64,000 nucleotides of DNA, taken from Sandaracinaceae bacterium. Lineage in GTDB: Bacteria > Myxococcota_A > Polyangia > Polyangiales > Sandaracinaceae. Below, one piece after another: positions 13,348 to 23,407 of the stretch. Where the stretch lies: positions 1 to 64,000 of the forward strand of contig JAVJQK010000053.1 of assembly GCA_040218145.1 (NCBI GenBank). The letters run 5' to 3'. A model generated the notes under the pieces. It was not told the origin of the DNA. It did not search any database and saw nothing but the letters and a program-made list of their open reading frames with translations. A program made the translations under genes and the position numbers. Position 1 is the first letter of the stretch, and every line of letters starts with the position of its first letter.

Positions 13348-13403
13348 CGGCTCACGCGCGGAGCGCGGGACCGGGCGACGAAGTCGCCCGAATTTGGGTG
13401 GGG

Positions 13404-13428
13404 GGGAGGGGCTCAAAAAGCCCCTCCC
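13404..13428. terminator. perfect 10-bp stem-loop at a convergent gene junction
   Basis: GGGAGGGGCT (13404-13413), loop CAAAA, AGCCCCTCCC (13419-13428). It lies 5 bases past the stop of the minus-strand lipoprotein gene, so it probably ends that transcript, although there is no long T run on either side. It is the counterpart of the stem-loop at 413-436. Confidence 0.5.
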
Positions 13429-13432
13429 AAGA

Positions 13433-13801
13433 TCAATTGTCGGGGACGCAGATGAAGTCGATCAACCCGCCGCCGAGCGAGACCTCGATGCAGACGCTGC
13501 CGAATTCGCAGTCGCTGTTGAAGTCGCACTGCTGGAAGCAGAGCGGGGTCGGGTCAGTCGTGCCGAGCGAGTAGCAGACGCCCTCCCAGCCGCGGTTGCG
13601 ATCGCAGTCGAGATCGCTGCCGCAGATGCGGGAGCAGAACTCACCGTTCGTGCGCTCCGCCGGGATGTCTACGGTGAAGCACTGGTCGACCGCGCGGTCG
13701 CAGCCGTCGCCGCCGGATCGACACTCCTCATAGGTGCCGCCGACGGTGCCGCACCCCATCGCGAGCGCGCCAAAGGCCAAGATCAACGAAAGCTTCCTCA
13801 T
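13433..13801 (-). CDS. Cys-rich lipoprotein
   Basis: 122 residues. The ATG at 13801 has a strong ribosome site (GAGGAGGGGG) directly upstream; the longer frame beginning at 13978 has no signal peptide at its start. The N-terminus is a lipoprotein signal (LSLILAFGALAMGC). The mature part has about 12 Cys in spaced pairs (CRSGGDGCDRAVDQC, CSRICGSDLDC, CFQQCDFNSDC), typical of the small disulfide-rich domains of myxobacterial lipoproteins. No enzymatic motif is seen. It is convergent with the MATE gene across the repeat element. Confidence 0.8.
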   Translation of the reverse strand: MRKLSLILAFGALAMGCGTVGGTYEECRSGGDGCDRAVDQCFTVDIPAERTNGEFCSRICGSDLDCDRNRGWEGVCYSLGTTDPTPLCFQQCDFNSDCEFGSVCIEVSLGGGLIDFICVPDN

Positions 13802-14026
13802 TCCCCCTCCTCGGGTTGGTTCGCAGAGCGATGATGCTCGAAAGAGTCCGGATGGTTCCAGTCGTTTCCGACGCTGGTGGGGTGTCCAGCGCGCAGCCTC
13901 GGGGGATGGTCCATCGACGTGGACCGCTCGGAACCTATTCACCGAGAACGGCCGGACAACGGATCGACGGACGAACATGGAGGAAATCGCGAATTTTTCG
14001 CGCGCGGCTGATACGATCGGCCCTCG

Positions 14027-15115
14027 ATGACGGGAGCGCCCTCAGAAGCTTTGGGGCGGTGCGGGCCATACGCGCTCGTGCGCCGCATCGGTGCGGGCGG
14101 GATGGGGGAGATCTTTCTCGCCCGCGGCCCGAACGGCGAAGAGGTGGCCATCAAGCGCCTGCTCGCGGAGTGCGCCAAGGACCCCGTCTTCATCGGCATG
14201 TTCCTCGACGAGGCGCGGCTGGTGAAGCGCATTCACCACCCGAACGTGTGCGAGGTGTTCGAGCACGGGCAGGAGGGCGCGCACTACTACCTCGTGATGG
14301 AGCACATCGACGGGGTCAGCCTGCGTGACCTCCTCGAGCAGCGCGCCTTCCGGGGGCTGCCCTTCCCGCTCGCCGCGCGGATCATGGCCGAGGTGGCCGC
14401 GGGCCTCGACCACGCGCACCGGCTGGAGGACGAGCTGGGCGTCCCGCTCGGGATCGTGCACCGCGACGTCAGCCCCGCGAACATCATGATCCGCAAGGAC
14501 GGCCAGGTGAAGCTCGTCGACTTCGGGCTGGCCAAGGCGCGGACGCAGCTGATGAAGACCCAGCCCGGGCTGGTGAAGGGCAAGTTCGGCTACCTCGCCC
14601 CCGAGCAGCTGGGGGGACGCGTCGACTGGCGCACCGATCTGTTCGCGCTCGGGCTGTGCTTCTACGAGGCGATGACCGGGCAGCAGCTGTTCGGGCAGCG
14701 CACGGCGGCCGAGACGGTGCAGGCCATCCAGGGCTTCTCGGGACCACCGCCCCTCGCGGCCAAGATGAACGCGCCGGCCGCGCTCGACGCGCTGCTGGGC
14801 AAGGCGCTCGCCCCACAGCCCGACGCGCGCTTCCAGTCCGCGGCGGAGCTGCGCGGGGAGCTGGGCAAGCTGGTCCGCGAGGTCCCGGCCGAGAACATCA
14901 GCGCCGTCGCGCTCGCGGCCGAGCTGAAGCGCGGCGTGCCCGGCAAGCGCAGCCCCTCCGCGCCGCCGCCGGCGCTGGGCCGGAAGCAGCTCGACAGCCT
15001 GGAGCTCGAGGCGGACCTCCGGAGGAGCAAGGGCGTTTCCCCGGTGCTGATCGCGGGCGTGGCCATCGTGGTGCTCGCGCTCGCGGTGGCGGTGAGCGCG
15101 GTCCTGTTGCTCTGA
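14027..15115 (+). CDS. Hanks-type serine/threonine kinase with C-terminal membrane anchor
   Basis: 362 residues. Glycine loop IGAGGMGEIF, VAIK lysine K43, catalytic loop HRDVSPAN (D147), DFG (165-167) and GKFGYLAPEQ. The kinase domain ends near residue 280; a linker leads to one C-terminal membrane helix (about 341-361) that ends the protein, so the kinase domain faces the cytoplasm with no extracellular sensor. Alone on its strand, about 225 bases after the divergent lipoprotein start. A short palindrome CGCGAA-TTT-TTCGCG (13988-14002) sits in the leader. Confidence 0.92.
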   Translation: MTGAPSEALGRCGPYALVRRIGAGGMGEIFLARGPNGEEVAIKRLLAECAKDPVFIGMFLDEARLVKRIHHPNVCEVFEHGQEGAHYYLVMEHIDGVSLRDLLEQRAFRGLPFPLAARIMAEVAAGLDHAHRLEDELGVPLGIVHRDVSPANIMIRKDGQVKLVDFGLAKARTQLMKTQPGLVKGKFGYLAPEQLGGRVDWRTDLFALGLCFYEAMTGQQLFGQRTAAETVQAIQGFSGPPPLAAKMNAPAALDALLGKALAPQPDARFQSAAELRGELGKLVREVPAENISAVALAAELKRGVPGKRSPSAPPPALGRKQLDSLELEADLRRSKGVSPVLIAGVAIVVLALAVAVSAVLLL

Positions 15116-15336
15116 ATCGGGGAGCCCCGCCCTCGGTCCCCGCTTCGTGGACCTTGTCGCCCCCCTCCGCGCCGGTATTCTGGTCGTCTTCTCGAGAACG
15201 CCCGGGGGGGCGTAGATGGGGGCTGAGATGGGCTGGGCAATCCGGGTGTGGGGACTCGCGCGGGCAGTGTGGACCACGGCGCGAGACGTGCGGTGGAGCG
15301 CGGACAGCTGGGAGAGGGGCTGACGGCAGGAGCCGC

Positions 15337-17589
15337 TCAGGGCTCCTCGATCCGCACGCGCGCGGGCGCGCTGCGCGAGGCTCCCAGGACCGCGACGAGC
15401 TCGTGCTCGCCAGGACCGGGAGACCACTCGGGCGCGCCGTGAGGGGCGCCGTCGATCTCCCAGCGTGCGTCGGTGGTCACCCCGCCGACGGTCGCGCGCA
15501 GGGGGATCGCCCCGCCCCTCACGATGAGCCGCGCGCCGTCCTCGGGATGGGCGACGCGCGGTGTGCCCGCCGCGTGCGGATCGGCGGCGAGGGAGAACCC
15601 GGCCGGGTGGTTCGCCTCGAGCCAGCGCGCGTACCGCGCGTGGAGCGCGACGGTCCCGTCTTCTCGATGGGCCGCGCAGCGCGCCTCGGGCAGGTGGCCC
15701 GGCGCGAAGCGCTCGTCGAGGGTGTGCGAGCAGCCCGCGCCCGCGAGCCGGCCCGTCACTGCGCAGATCCGCGCCGTGGCCAGCGTCGGCGCGTCGCGCG
15801 TCGGCGCGCCGAGGTCGAGCGCCTCGAGGCGCGCCTGCGCGGCGGCGAGCAGGCGCACGGCGGGGGGCGCGGCGCCCTCGAAGCCGCTCACGGCCGACAG
15901 CGGGCGGCTGGCCGGATCGCCCAGCCAGACCACCACCGTCACCTCGTCGGTGAAGGCCGCGGTCCACGCGTCGCGCCAGCCGCTGGAGGTGCCCGTCTTG
16001 AGGCCGAACCGCGTGAGCGGGAAGAGCGCGGAGAGGTCGTCGCCGAAGGCCTCGCGGCGCGCGCGCGCGTCCATCAAGACGTCGCGGGTGAGCGCGGCGT
16101 GGGCGGGGTCCATGACCGGCCGAGGCTCGGGGGCGGCGCGCCCGAGCGAGAGCGGGACGCGCGTGCCGCCGCGCGCGAGCGTCACGTAGGCCTCGGCCAG
16201 CTCGAACGCGGTCACGTCCGCGCCTCCGAGCACGATGGCCGCGCCGTAGCGGTCGGCGCCGTCCAGCTCCCGCACCCCCAGCTCGCCGAGGCGCGCGACC
16301 ACCCGCTCCGCGCCCACCTGCCTCGCCGCGTCGAGCGCCGCGAGGTTGAGCGACGCGCTCAGCGCCTCCCTCGCGCGCACGGGACCGCGCTCGCGCCCGT
16401 CGTAGTCGCGCGCGGTGAAGAGGGCCCCGCCTCCGCCGACCATCGGGCGCGACAGGTCGTCGAGCAGGCTGGCCGGCGTGCCGCCGCGCTCGAAGAAGAG
16501 CTCGTAGACGAAGGGCTTGAGCGTGGAGCCGGGTTGACGGCGGGCGCGCGCGAGGTCGAGCCAGCCGCCGGGGCTCTCGCCGCCGCGCGCCGCCCCCACG
16601 TGCGCCAGCACCTCGCCGCTCTGATTGGAGACGACGACCGCGGCCCCGTTCGTCACGCCGCGCTCCTCGAGCCGCTCCACCGCGTCTCGCAGGATGCGCT
16701 CCGCCTCGCGCTGGAGCGGGAGATCCAGGCTCGTCCGCAGCGTCTGCCCGGAGCGAGAGAGCGATCCGTCGCGCCAGCCCTCGAGCGCCGCGTCGGCGAA
16801 GCGAGGCGCGCGCCACGGCCGCACGGGGCGCGCGCGGATGGCGGCCGGCTCGGCAGAGGCGCTCGAAAAGGTCGCCTCGTCGATGCGCCCCGTGTCCCGC
16901 ATCCGGCGCAGCACCACCGCTCGCCGGCGCAGCGCGGCCGGGAGGTGGCGGCGCGGATCGAGCGCGCTGGGCGCCTGCGGGATCCCGGCCAAGAGCGCCG
17001 CCTCCGCCACGCTCAAGCGGGAGACCGGCTTGCCGAAGTAGAGCTCGCTCGCGCGCGCGACGCCGACCACCTGGTCTCCGTAGGGCAGCCGGTTCAGGTA
17101 CTGCTCCAGGATCCAGTCCTTGTCACGCTCGCGCTCGAGCATCACCGCGCGCAGGATCTCGCGCGGCTTGTCCCACAGCCCATCCGGGCGTCCGTGGGTG
17201 AGCTTGATCAGCTGCTGCGTGATCGTCGACGCGCCGCTGACCCTTCGCCCGGGCAGCGCGAAGCTGAGCCCCGCGCGCGCGGTCGCGCGGAGATCGACCC
17301 CGCCGTGCGAGCGGAAGCGCTGGTCCTCCACCGCGAGCACCGCGTCGACGACGTGCGGCGAGACCTGGTCGAGCGAGACCCAGCGGCGATCCCGTCCGTC
17401 CGAGCGCTCGTGCCGCAGCGGCGTGCCGTGTCGGTCCGTGATCGTGACCGCGTCGCGGGGCCGCTCGAAACGCGCGCGCTCCACCTCCGTCGTCGTGGCC
17501 AGGTAGGCGACGAGCGCGGCGGTGCCCACCGCGAGCGACAGCGCGCCCCGCAGCAGGGCGCGCGAGAGGCGGCGCAGCGCGCGTCTCAT
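15337..17589 (-). CDS. pbpC: penicillin-binding protein 1C (glycosyltransferase/transpeptidase)
   Basis: 750 residues. N-terminal membrane anchor (about 15-33); GT51 glycosyltransferase with catalytic EDQRF (E88) and GASTITQQLIK; transpeptidase with STLK (S355 nucleophile), SLN (413-415) and KTGTS (531-535); and a C-terminal BiPBP_C-type beta domain typical of PBP1C. It polymerises and may cross-link peptidoglycan in the periplasm. The ATG overlaps the TGA of the upstream alpha-2-macroglobulin-like gene (ATGA), the same pairing as E. coli yfhM-pbpC, so both are probably translated together. Confidence 0.95.
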   Translation of the reverse strand: MRRALRRLSRALLRGALSLAVGTAALVAYLATTTEVERARFERPRDAVTITDRHGTPLRHERSDGRDRRWVSLDQVSPHVVDAVLAVEDQRFRSHGGVDLRATARAGLSFALPGRRVSGASTITQQLIKLTHGRPDGLWDKPREILRAVMLERERDKDWILEQYLNRLPYGDQVVGVARASELYFGKPVSRLSVAEAALLAGIPQAPSALDPRRHLPAALRRRAVVLRRMRDTGRIDEATFSSASAEPAAIRARPVRPWRAPRFADAALEGWRDGSLSRSGQTLRTSLDLPLQREAERILRDAVERLEERGVTNGAAVVVSNQSGEVLAHVGAARGGESPGGWLDLARARRQPGSTLKPFVYELFFERGGTPASLLDDLSRPMVGGGGALFTARDYDGRERGPVRAREALSASLNLAALDAARQVGAERVVARLGELGVRELDGADRYGAAIVLGGADVTAFELAEAYVTLARGGTRVPLSLGRAAPEPRPVMDPAHAALTRDVLMDARARREAFGDDLSALFPLTRFGLKTGTSSGWRDAWTAAFTDEVTVVVWLGDPASRPLSAVSGFEGAAPPAVRLLAAAQARLEALDLGAPTRDAPTLATARICAVTGRLAGAGCSHTLDERFAPGHLPEARCAAHREDGTVALHARYARWLEANHPAGFSLAADPHAAGTPRVAHPEDGARLIVRGGAIPLRATVGGVTTDARWEIDGAPHGAPEWSPGPGEHELVAVLGASRSAPARVRIEEP

Positions 17590-20500
17590 TCGTCTCCGTC
17601 CACCACGCGCAGCACGTGCACCTGCGAGCGGGCCACGAAGCCGCGGTCGTAGAGCGCCTCGATCTGCGCCGGCGGGACCGTGAACTCACCCACGCTCGAG
17701 GCGCGCACCGCGTACGTATACTCCTGCAAGCCCGCTGGCGCCTGGTCGAAGTAGAACGAGGCGCCCTCGCTCGTGAACGCCCGGTGCGCGAGGTGTCCGA
17801 GCGAGCGCATCGCGTGATGAGCCCGCGCGTCCACCACGTCGTCGTCGGGACCCATGCCCAGCAGCGCGGCGAGCGAGGCGCGGGGCGTCGTCTCGAGGTC
17901 GGCGTCGACCGCCTCGAACCCCGCGGGGAGCGGGTCGAAGATGCCCGCCACGTCCGGGCCGGCGCCCTCGGTGTAGACGAAGAGGCGCACGCGGATCAGC
18001 GCGCCGAGCGGGACCGTCGCCCCGTCTTCGATGGGTCGACCGTCCTGCGTCTCGAACACGCGATGGATCGCCGTGCGGCGGCCCCGCGGCGTCTCGTCGG
18101 CCTCGGTGAGCGGCACGGCCCAGCGGCCGTCGAGGCTGAAGAACACCGCGCCTTCGTCGCCGCCCGTCACCCTGAGGGTGTGCGCCCCGCGGAGCTGCGC
18201 GACGTCCACCCGGTACGACGCGCTGGCCGCGCTGCGGGTGATGGCGGGCAGCGCCTGGCCGTCGAGCGAGACCGAGGGCGCCTCGCCGTCGACCCACGCC
18301 CAGCGCCGCGCGTAGGCCGCCAGCCCGAGGAGCGCGCGCGCCGTCTCGAGCGAGCTCGTCCAGGGGTGCCCCGGCCGGCCGCCCCGCACCACGAGGAGGT
18401 GCCCGGCCAGCTCCCCCGCGCGGTCGTGCCCGACCTCGAACCGGCTGGCGGCCTCGAGCACCGCGCCGAAGGTGCGCGCGCTCCGCTCCACCCATCGCAG
18501 CTGCGACGGATCTCGCGCCTCGTCGTCCCGGTCCGCCAGGACCTGCCGACTCGCGGCGAGGACCAGCGTGTCCGTCCGTGGGTCGTCGTCGCCGAGCGCG
18601 AGGGCGAGCTGCGCCGTGCCGAACGGGCTCAAGCGCTCGCGCTGCTCGTAGATGGCGGTGGCCCGGCCGCCCTGCGGCTGCCCCGCCTCGGCCAGCACGC
18701 GCAGGGCGTACGCGAGGCGGTCGAGCCCGCCCTCGCCATAGGCGTCGTGGAAGGACGCCCCGTTGACGAGCGGGATCAGCGCCTCCACCGCCCGCTCCGT
18801 GTCGGCTTCGGCCACCCAGCCGTGCCGTCGGGCCGCGACCAGCGCGTGGGTCGCCACCGCCGACTCGTGCGGGATCGTCCAGCCCGCGCTCGTCCAGCGC
18901 GCGAAGCCGCCGTCGGCGTTCTGCCGCTGACGCAGCTGGCGCACCAGGCGCTCGGCCCGCGCGCGGATCTCCGCCGGCGCGAGGTCTCGCGAGGGCGCGG
19001 CCACGCCGAGGTCGGCCCACGCGGCGAGCGCGATCAGCGTCGCCGCGATCGACTCGGTGTCGCTCCAGGGCGAGGCCTCGAGGCTGTCCACCGCGCCCTC
19101 GAAGCCGATGAAGGGATGCGACGCGACCGTCACGCGCAGGCCGCCTCCGGTTCGCGGCGTGCTCTCCGGCAACCCGACCTGCACGTCGCGCGCGCCCTCG
19201 GCCGCGCCGAAGACCTGGCTGCGCACGTAGCGACCGCGCGGCGCGACGCCGATCTCGTCCCGCACCGCCACGGCCTCTCCGTCCGCTTCGGCGTCGAAGC
19301 GCAGCGCGAGCGGCCCCTCCTCGGGCGCGACCAGGGACTCGGCGACGCGGAGCTCACCGCCCGCCGGCAGCGTCACGCGGTGCGCCTCTCCGCGCGACTC
19401 GCCCACGGTCAGGCGCCAGCTCACCTCGAGCGGCGCCTCGGTGGCGTTGTGCAGGAAGGCCGCGGCCTCCACCCGGTCGCCCGCCGTGAGGAAGCGGGGG
19501 AACGCGGGCCGGATCACCAGCGGCTGCTCGGCGACGAGCTGGGCCGAGGCCCGCCCGGCCCGCGCCCCCGCGTCGACCGCGACGGCCATCACGCGGTACT
19601 CGGTCGCGCGCGTGGGCAGGGTGACGGTCGCGCTCACCCTCCCCTGCGCGTCGGTCTCGAGCGCGGGCGCCCAGAGGGGGGTCGGCTCGAAGCGCTCGCG
19701 ATCGTCGAGCAAACGGCGCGTCGCGTCGCCCTGGCCGCCGTCGCCGCTCGCCTCGGGCAGCGGCGGGGGCTGGACGCGGGAGACGAGGTCGCGGCGCGTG
19801 TCCTCCCAGGCGAAGGCGGGGGGACGCGGGCGGAAGAGGTTCCCGACGGGGCTCGGCGTCTGGTAGCCGGTCAGCCGCAGCGTGCCTTCGTCGACGGCCC
19901 AGAGCGTCACCTCGCCCCGGACCGGCCGCCCGCGCTCGTCGCGCACCTGCACCGCGACGGGCACCACGTCTCCCGGTCGCGCGGTGTCGGGCGCCTCGAC
20001 CGTCACCTGCAGGCGCGAGGCCTGCGGCACCACCCGCAGCTCCGCCACGCCGAAGCGCAGGTCGGGCGCGTGCAGATCGATCGTGTCGCCGGGCGGCCCG
20101 GTGCGGGGGCGCACCAGGGTCACGCCCACGAAGACGTTGGGCACCATCTCCGAAGTGAGTGGCACGCGGATCACGTTGCCGCCCGCGGTGACCGGTCGGC
20201 GCTCGAGCGCGCGCGCGCCGTTCGCCGTCTCCAGCGTGATCAGCGCCATGCCCTCGGGGAAGGGAGACTCGAAGGCGAGCTCCGCCGTCTCGCCGACGCC
20301 CCAGCGCAGGCGCGTGGGCGTGACCGCGATGGGGGCGCCGGGCGGGTCGCGGTCGGGCTGCTCGTCCGGGCCGGCGACGTAGACGCGACGGCTCGCGACG
20401 CTGCGGCGTCCGTCGTCGTCGACCGCCTCGACCTCGATGAGGTAGGTGCCGGGGCGCGACGGCGCGTGCGCGCAGGCCGTCGGCTCCTCGGCGCTCTCGA

Positions 20501-23339
20501 GCCGGCAGCGGTGCACGGGCGCGCGGCGCTGATCGCGACGCAGCTGGTAGCTGCCGTCGGCGTGGCTTCGCTCGGACCACTCCCACCAGGAGTGCCAGCC
20601 CTCGCGGAAGAAGCGCGCCTCGATCGAGCGCCCGCTCACCGGCGCGCCGTCGTGGTCGACGAGCACCGCGCGCGCCTCGAGCGGCTCGCCAAGCGCCACC
20701 CAGTCGTCGCCCCGGGCGAGGCCGACCTCGAGCGCGGCCGGGTAGCCCACGAAGCTCCGGCGCGTGGCGTGCGCGTGCCCGGCCGCGTCGGTGATCTCCG
20801 CCTCGAGCTCGAAGCGGGTGCGCGTGGTGGCCGCGAGCTGCACCGTCATCTCGAGCGGCACGCGTCCGGTCCCCTCGAGCTCCACCTCGCCGCCCGCCAC
20901 CGTGCCCGATCCCGCGCCGACGCCGGCCGGGGTGAAGCCGAAGCGCGACCAGCGCTCGGGGTAGGACGCGCCGCCGGCCCGGACGAGTGACCAGCGCAGC
21001 CGCCCGTTCGTGACCGGCGCGCCGAAGAGGTACGTGCCCGCGGCGTCGACGGTGAGCGCGTCGCCCGCGTGCACGGGGCCCTCGATCTGGCTCAGGTCCA
21101 CGCGGAAGGTCGGCTGACGGAACTCCGCGACCCGGAAGCTCGCGCTGCCGGACACGACCTCGTCCGAGAGCACCTCGACCCGCCAGCTGCCCAGCGTGGC
21201 CGCGACGGGCAGCTCGAGCTCGACCGCGGCGGTGCCGAAGCGCGAGGGCTGGATGCTGATCTCGCGGAAGGGCGCCTCGCGCTCGGGGTCGAACACACGC
21301 ACGACGTGCTGCCCGCCCGAGACCGCGCTCACCCGCGTGCCCTCGACGCTGCGCAGGACCACCTTGGCGAGGAGCGACTCGCCGGGTCGGTAGGCGCCGC
21401 GGTCGGTGAAGACCGTGGCGATCGGGCCCTCCGGCGGCGCCGCGCCCGGCGACAGGCTCATGCTCGACGGGCCCACGGCGCGGCGCGGGTCGAGCAAGAT
21501 CGCCGTGCGGTCGTCGCCGCGTTGGACGAGCAGCGCGTGGCTCACCACGAGCGGGCTCGCCGAGAGCGGCAGGTGCGCGACGCCCTCTCGATCGGTCGTC
21601 GCCCGCCCTCGCTCGCGCCCCTCGGCGTCGGCGACGAGGACCTCGGCCCCCGCGACGGGCTGCGCGGAGTGAATGGACGTGACCCAGACGAGCAGCTCGC
21701 GCGGGTGGGCCCGGACCGTCACGCCGAGATCCGTCGCCTGCACGAAGGCGGTCTGGGCGGCGTTGGGGAGCCGCGAGGGGTCGGGCCGGAAGGACACCAC
21801 CGACATCAGGCCGCCCGGGGTCGGATCCTCGTCGCGCCACGGGTAGCGGCCGGCGCCCCACCGGTTGGCGCGGGCGTCGGGCGCCAGGCCCGCGAGCGGG
21901 GTCGACGCGCCGCCGTCGCGGACGAACCGGAGCGGGGAGACGAGCGCGGCGAGCTCCTGCCCGGGCTCCACGCGGCGCTGGAGCACGTCGCTGGGCGCCG
22001 GGTGAATGGTCGCGAACGGGAGCAGCCCCGCGGCGTCGCGCTCGTAGGTGAGCCGCCCCGACGCGACGCGGATCTGTGGCGCGTGGCCCGCGCTCCGCAC
22101 CGCCAGCGGGGGCAGCGGCCGGACCGCCTCGCCCTCCTCCGTGCGCAGCCCGCTGACGCGCACCTCGTAGACCTGGTCGGGCTCCCACTCGCCCGACAGC
22201 TCGACGAGCCTGTGCTGCGGCGGCCCGTGCGGAGCGAGGCGCACGCGGAGGTCTCGGACGGCGGGGCGCACCCGGAAGTTCGCGACGCTCGCCCCCGCGA
22301 GGCGCGCGCTCGAGAGCAGGCGCAGGCTCGGCCCGATGCTCACGATCTCGCCCGGCGAGCCGCGGTGATCGCACTGCCCGAGATAGGCGGCGCCCTCCTG
22401 GCAGCCGACGCCCTCGATGTGCGGCCGCGGCGCCAGCTCGTAGCTCATCACCGCGGGGCTCGAGCCACCCCAGGGCAGGTAGCGCGGCGCGAGCGCGAGG
22501 CCGATGCGCGCGCCGGGCTCCAGCGCCCGACGCAGGCGCACGTCCACCCGGTAGCCGTCCTCGGGCTGCTGACGAGCGGCCGTCAAGGTGATGGGCACGC
22601 TGCGATGGCCGCCGCCGATCTCGTAGGCGAGCAGCTCCTGGCGGAGGCTGCCGGGCTGCACCGGCGCGTCGAAGTAGAGCGGCAGCGGCGCGCCCGCCGC
22701 CACGCGCCCCTGCGAGCGGTAGGGGCTGACGCGCGGCGCGCCGTCGAGCACGAGCACGCGCTCGAGGTCGTCGACGAGCGCCTCCCCGCCGAGCGACGTG
22801 AGCCCGCCCACGAAGCCGAGGCGCACCTCGCGCACCCCCGGGGTCCAGGCCGAAGGCGCGGGCGCGAAGACGACCGTCGAGCGCGAGACCCAGCGCGCCT
22901 CGCCGCGCAGGGCGGGCCGGAACGTCAGCGGCGTCGGCGACGCGGGCCGACCGACGCGCCAGCCCTCCACCATGGGGCGGTTGAAGCGCACTGTCAGCGA
23001 CTGCCCTCGCCGCAAGCTCGTCGCGCCCTCCCGCGGCGTCATCACCGCGAGCGCGTCCGGCTGGTCGGCCACGAGCAGCGGCGCGAGCGGCGTGCTCGGC
23101 GGCAGCGCCTCTTCGGGCGGCGGCCACGCCGCGACGTGCTCCCAGAGACCCACGGGGACCGTGCTCAGCGCGGGACGATCCGGGGGCGCCTCGTCCCAGG
23201 ACAGCACCCCGACGAGGACCGCGAGCAGCGCCGCCGCGCCTCCGACCATCCAGGGGATCCAGGCCCTCCGGATGCGGCGCCCGCGGGCCGAGGTTCGATA
23301 GGGTCCATCTCCGGGCGGCGGCAGCTCTCGGCTCGTCAT
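17586..23339 (-). CDS. bacterial alpha-2-macroglobulin-like protein lacking the thioester
   Basis: 1917 residues from the ATG at 23339 (MTSRELPPPGDG); the frame continues upstream to 23426 without clear signals. A membrane helix near residues 25-48 replaces the lipoprotein signal of E. coli YfhM. Then come MG-type beta domains, a bait-like central region, an A2M domain (ATEYRVMAVAVDAGARAG) and an alpha/alpha toroid (RQNADGGFARWTSAGW). Where the thioester CLEQ belongs the sequence reads P-W-S-D-T-E-S, with no Cys. Family members trap proteases in the periplasm and partner PBP1C; this one would have to act without covalent bonding. It overlaps pbpC by 4 bp. Confidence 0.9.
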   Translation of the reverse strand: MTSRELPPPGDGPYRTSARGRRIRRAWIPWMVGGAAALLAVLVGVLSWDEAPPDRPALSTVPVGLWEHVAAWPPPEEALPPSTPLAPLLVADQPDALAVMTPREGATSLRRGQSLTVRFNRPMVEGWRVGRPASPTPLTFRPALRGEARWVSRSTVVFAPAPSAWTPGVREVRLGFVGGLTSLGGEALVDDLERVLVLDGAPRVSPYRSQGRVAAGAPLPLYFDAPVQPGSLRQELLAYEIGGGHRSVPITLTAARQQPEDGYRVDVRLRRALEPGARIGLALAPRYLPWGGSSPAVMSYELAPRPHIEGVGCQEGAAYLGQCDHRGSPGEIVSIGPSLRLLSSARLAGASVANFRVRPAVRDLRVRLAPHGPPQHRLVELSGEWEPDQVYEVRVSGLRTEEGEAVRPLPPLAVRSAGHAPQIRVASGRLTYERDAAGLLPFATIHPAPSDVLQRRVEPGQELAALVSPLRFVRDGGASTPLAGLAPDARANRWGAGRYPWRDEDPTPGGLMSVVSFRPDPSRLPNAAQTAFVQATDLGVTVRAHPRELLVWVTSIHSAQPVAGAEVLVADAEGRERGRATTDREGVAHLPLSASPLVVSHALLVQRGDDRTAILLDPRRAVGPSSMSLSPGAAPPEGPIATVFTDRGAYRPGESLLAKVVLRSVEGTRVSAVSGGQHVVRVFDPEREAPFREISIQPSRFGTAAVELELPVAATLGSWRVEVLSDEVVSGSASFRVAEFRQPTFRVDLSQIEGPVHAGDALTVDAAGTYLFGAPVTNGRLRWSLVRAGGASYPERWSRFGFTPAGVGAGSGTVAGGEVELEGTGRVPLEMTVQLAATTRTRFELEAEITDAAGHAHATRRSFVGYPAALEVGLARGDDWVALGEPLEARAVLVDHDGAPVSGRSIEARFFREGWHSWWEWSERSHADGSYQLRRDQRRAPVHRCRLESAEEPTACAHAPSRPGTYLIEVEAVDDDGRRSVASRRVYVAGPDEQPDRDPPGAPIAVTPTRLRWGVGETAELAFESPFPEGMALITLETANGARALERRPVTAGGNVIRVPLTSEMVPNVFVGVTLVRPRTGPPGDTIDLHAPDLRFGVAELRVVPQASRLQVTVEAPDTARPGDVVPVAVQVRDERGRPVRGEVTLWAVDEGTLRLTGYQTPSPVGNLFRPRPPAFAWEDTRRDLVSRVQPPPLPEASGDGGQGDATRRLLDDRERFEPTPLWAPALETDAQGRVSATVTLPTRATEYRVMAVAVDAGARAGRASAQLVAEQPLVIRPAFPRFLTAGDRVEAAAFLHNATEAPLEVSWRLTVGESRGEAHRVTLPAGGELRVAESLVAPEEGPLALRFDAEADGEAVAVRDEIGVAPRGRYVRSQVFGAAEGARDVQVGLPESTPRTGGGLRVTVASHPFIGFEGAVDSLEASPWSDTESIAATLIALAAWADLGVAAPSRDLAPAEIRARAERLVRQLRQRQNADGGFARWTSAGWTIPHESAVATHALVAARRHGWVAEADTERAVEALIPLVNGASFHDAYGEGGLDRLAYALRVLAEAGQPQGGRATAIYEQRERLSPFGTAQLALALGDDDPRTDTLVLAASRQVLADRDDEARDPSQLRWVERSARTFGAVLEAASRFEVGHDRAGELAGHLLVVRGGRPGHPWTSSLETARALLGLAAYARRWAWVDGEAPSVSLDGQALPAITRSAASASYRVDVAQLRGAHTLRVTGGDEGAVFFSLDGRWAVPLTEADETPRGRRTAIHRVFETQDGRPIEDGATVPLGALIRVRLFVYTEGAGPDVAGIFDPLPAGFEAVDADLETTPRASLAALLGMGPDDDVVDARAHHAMRSLGHLAHRAFTSEGASFYFDQAPAGLQEYTYAVRASSVGEFTVPPAQIEALYDRGFVARSQVHVLRVVDGDE

Positions 23340-23407
23340 GCCGGGAGCCAAACGCAAGCATCGCGCCGCGGGGCCGCGCGCCCGCGCCACGGCGCTCCGC
23401 CGCCCGC

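Noticed and set aside
15116-15336. Possible small gene or RNA between the second kinase and pbpC
   Set aside because: No start with a ribosome site, no hairpin with T run and no conserved-looking peptide was found in these 221 bases.
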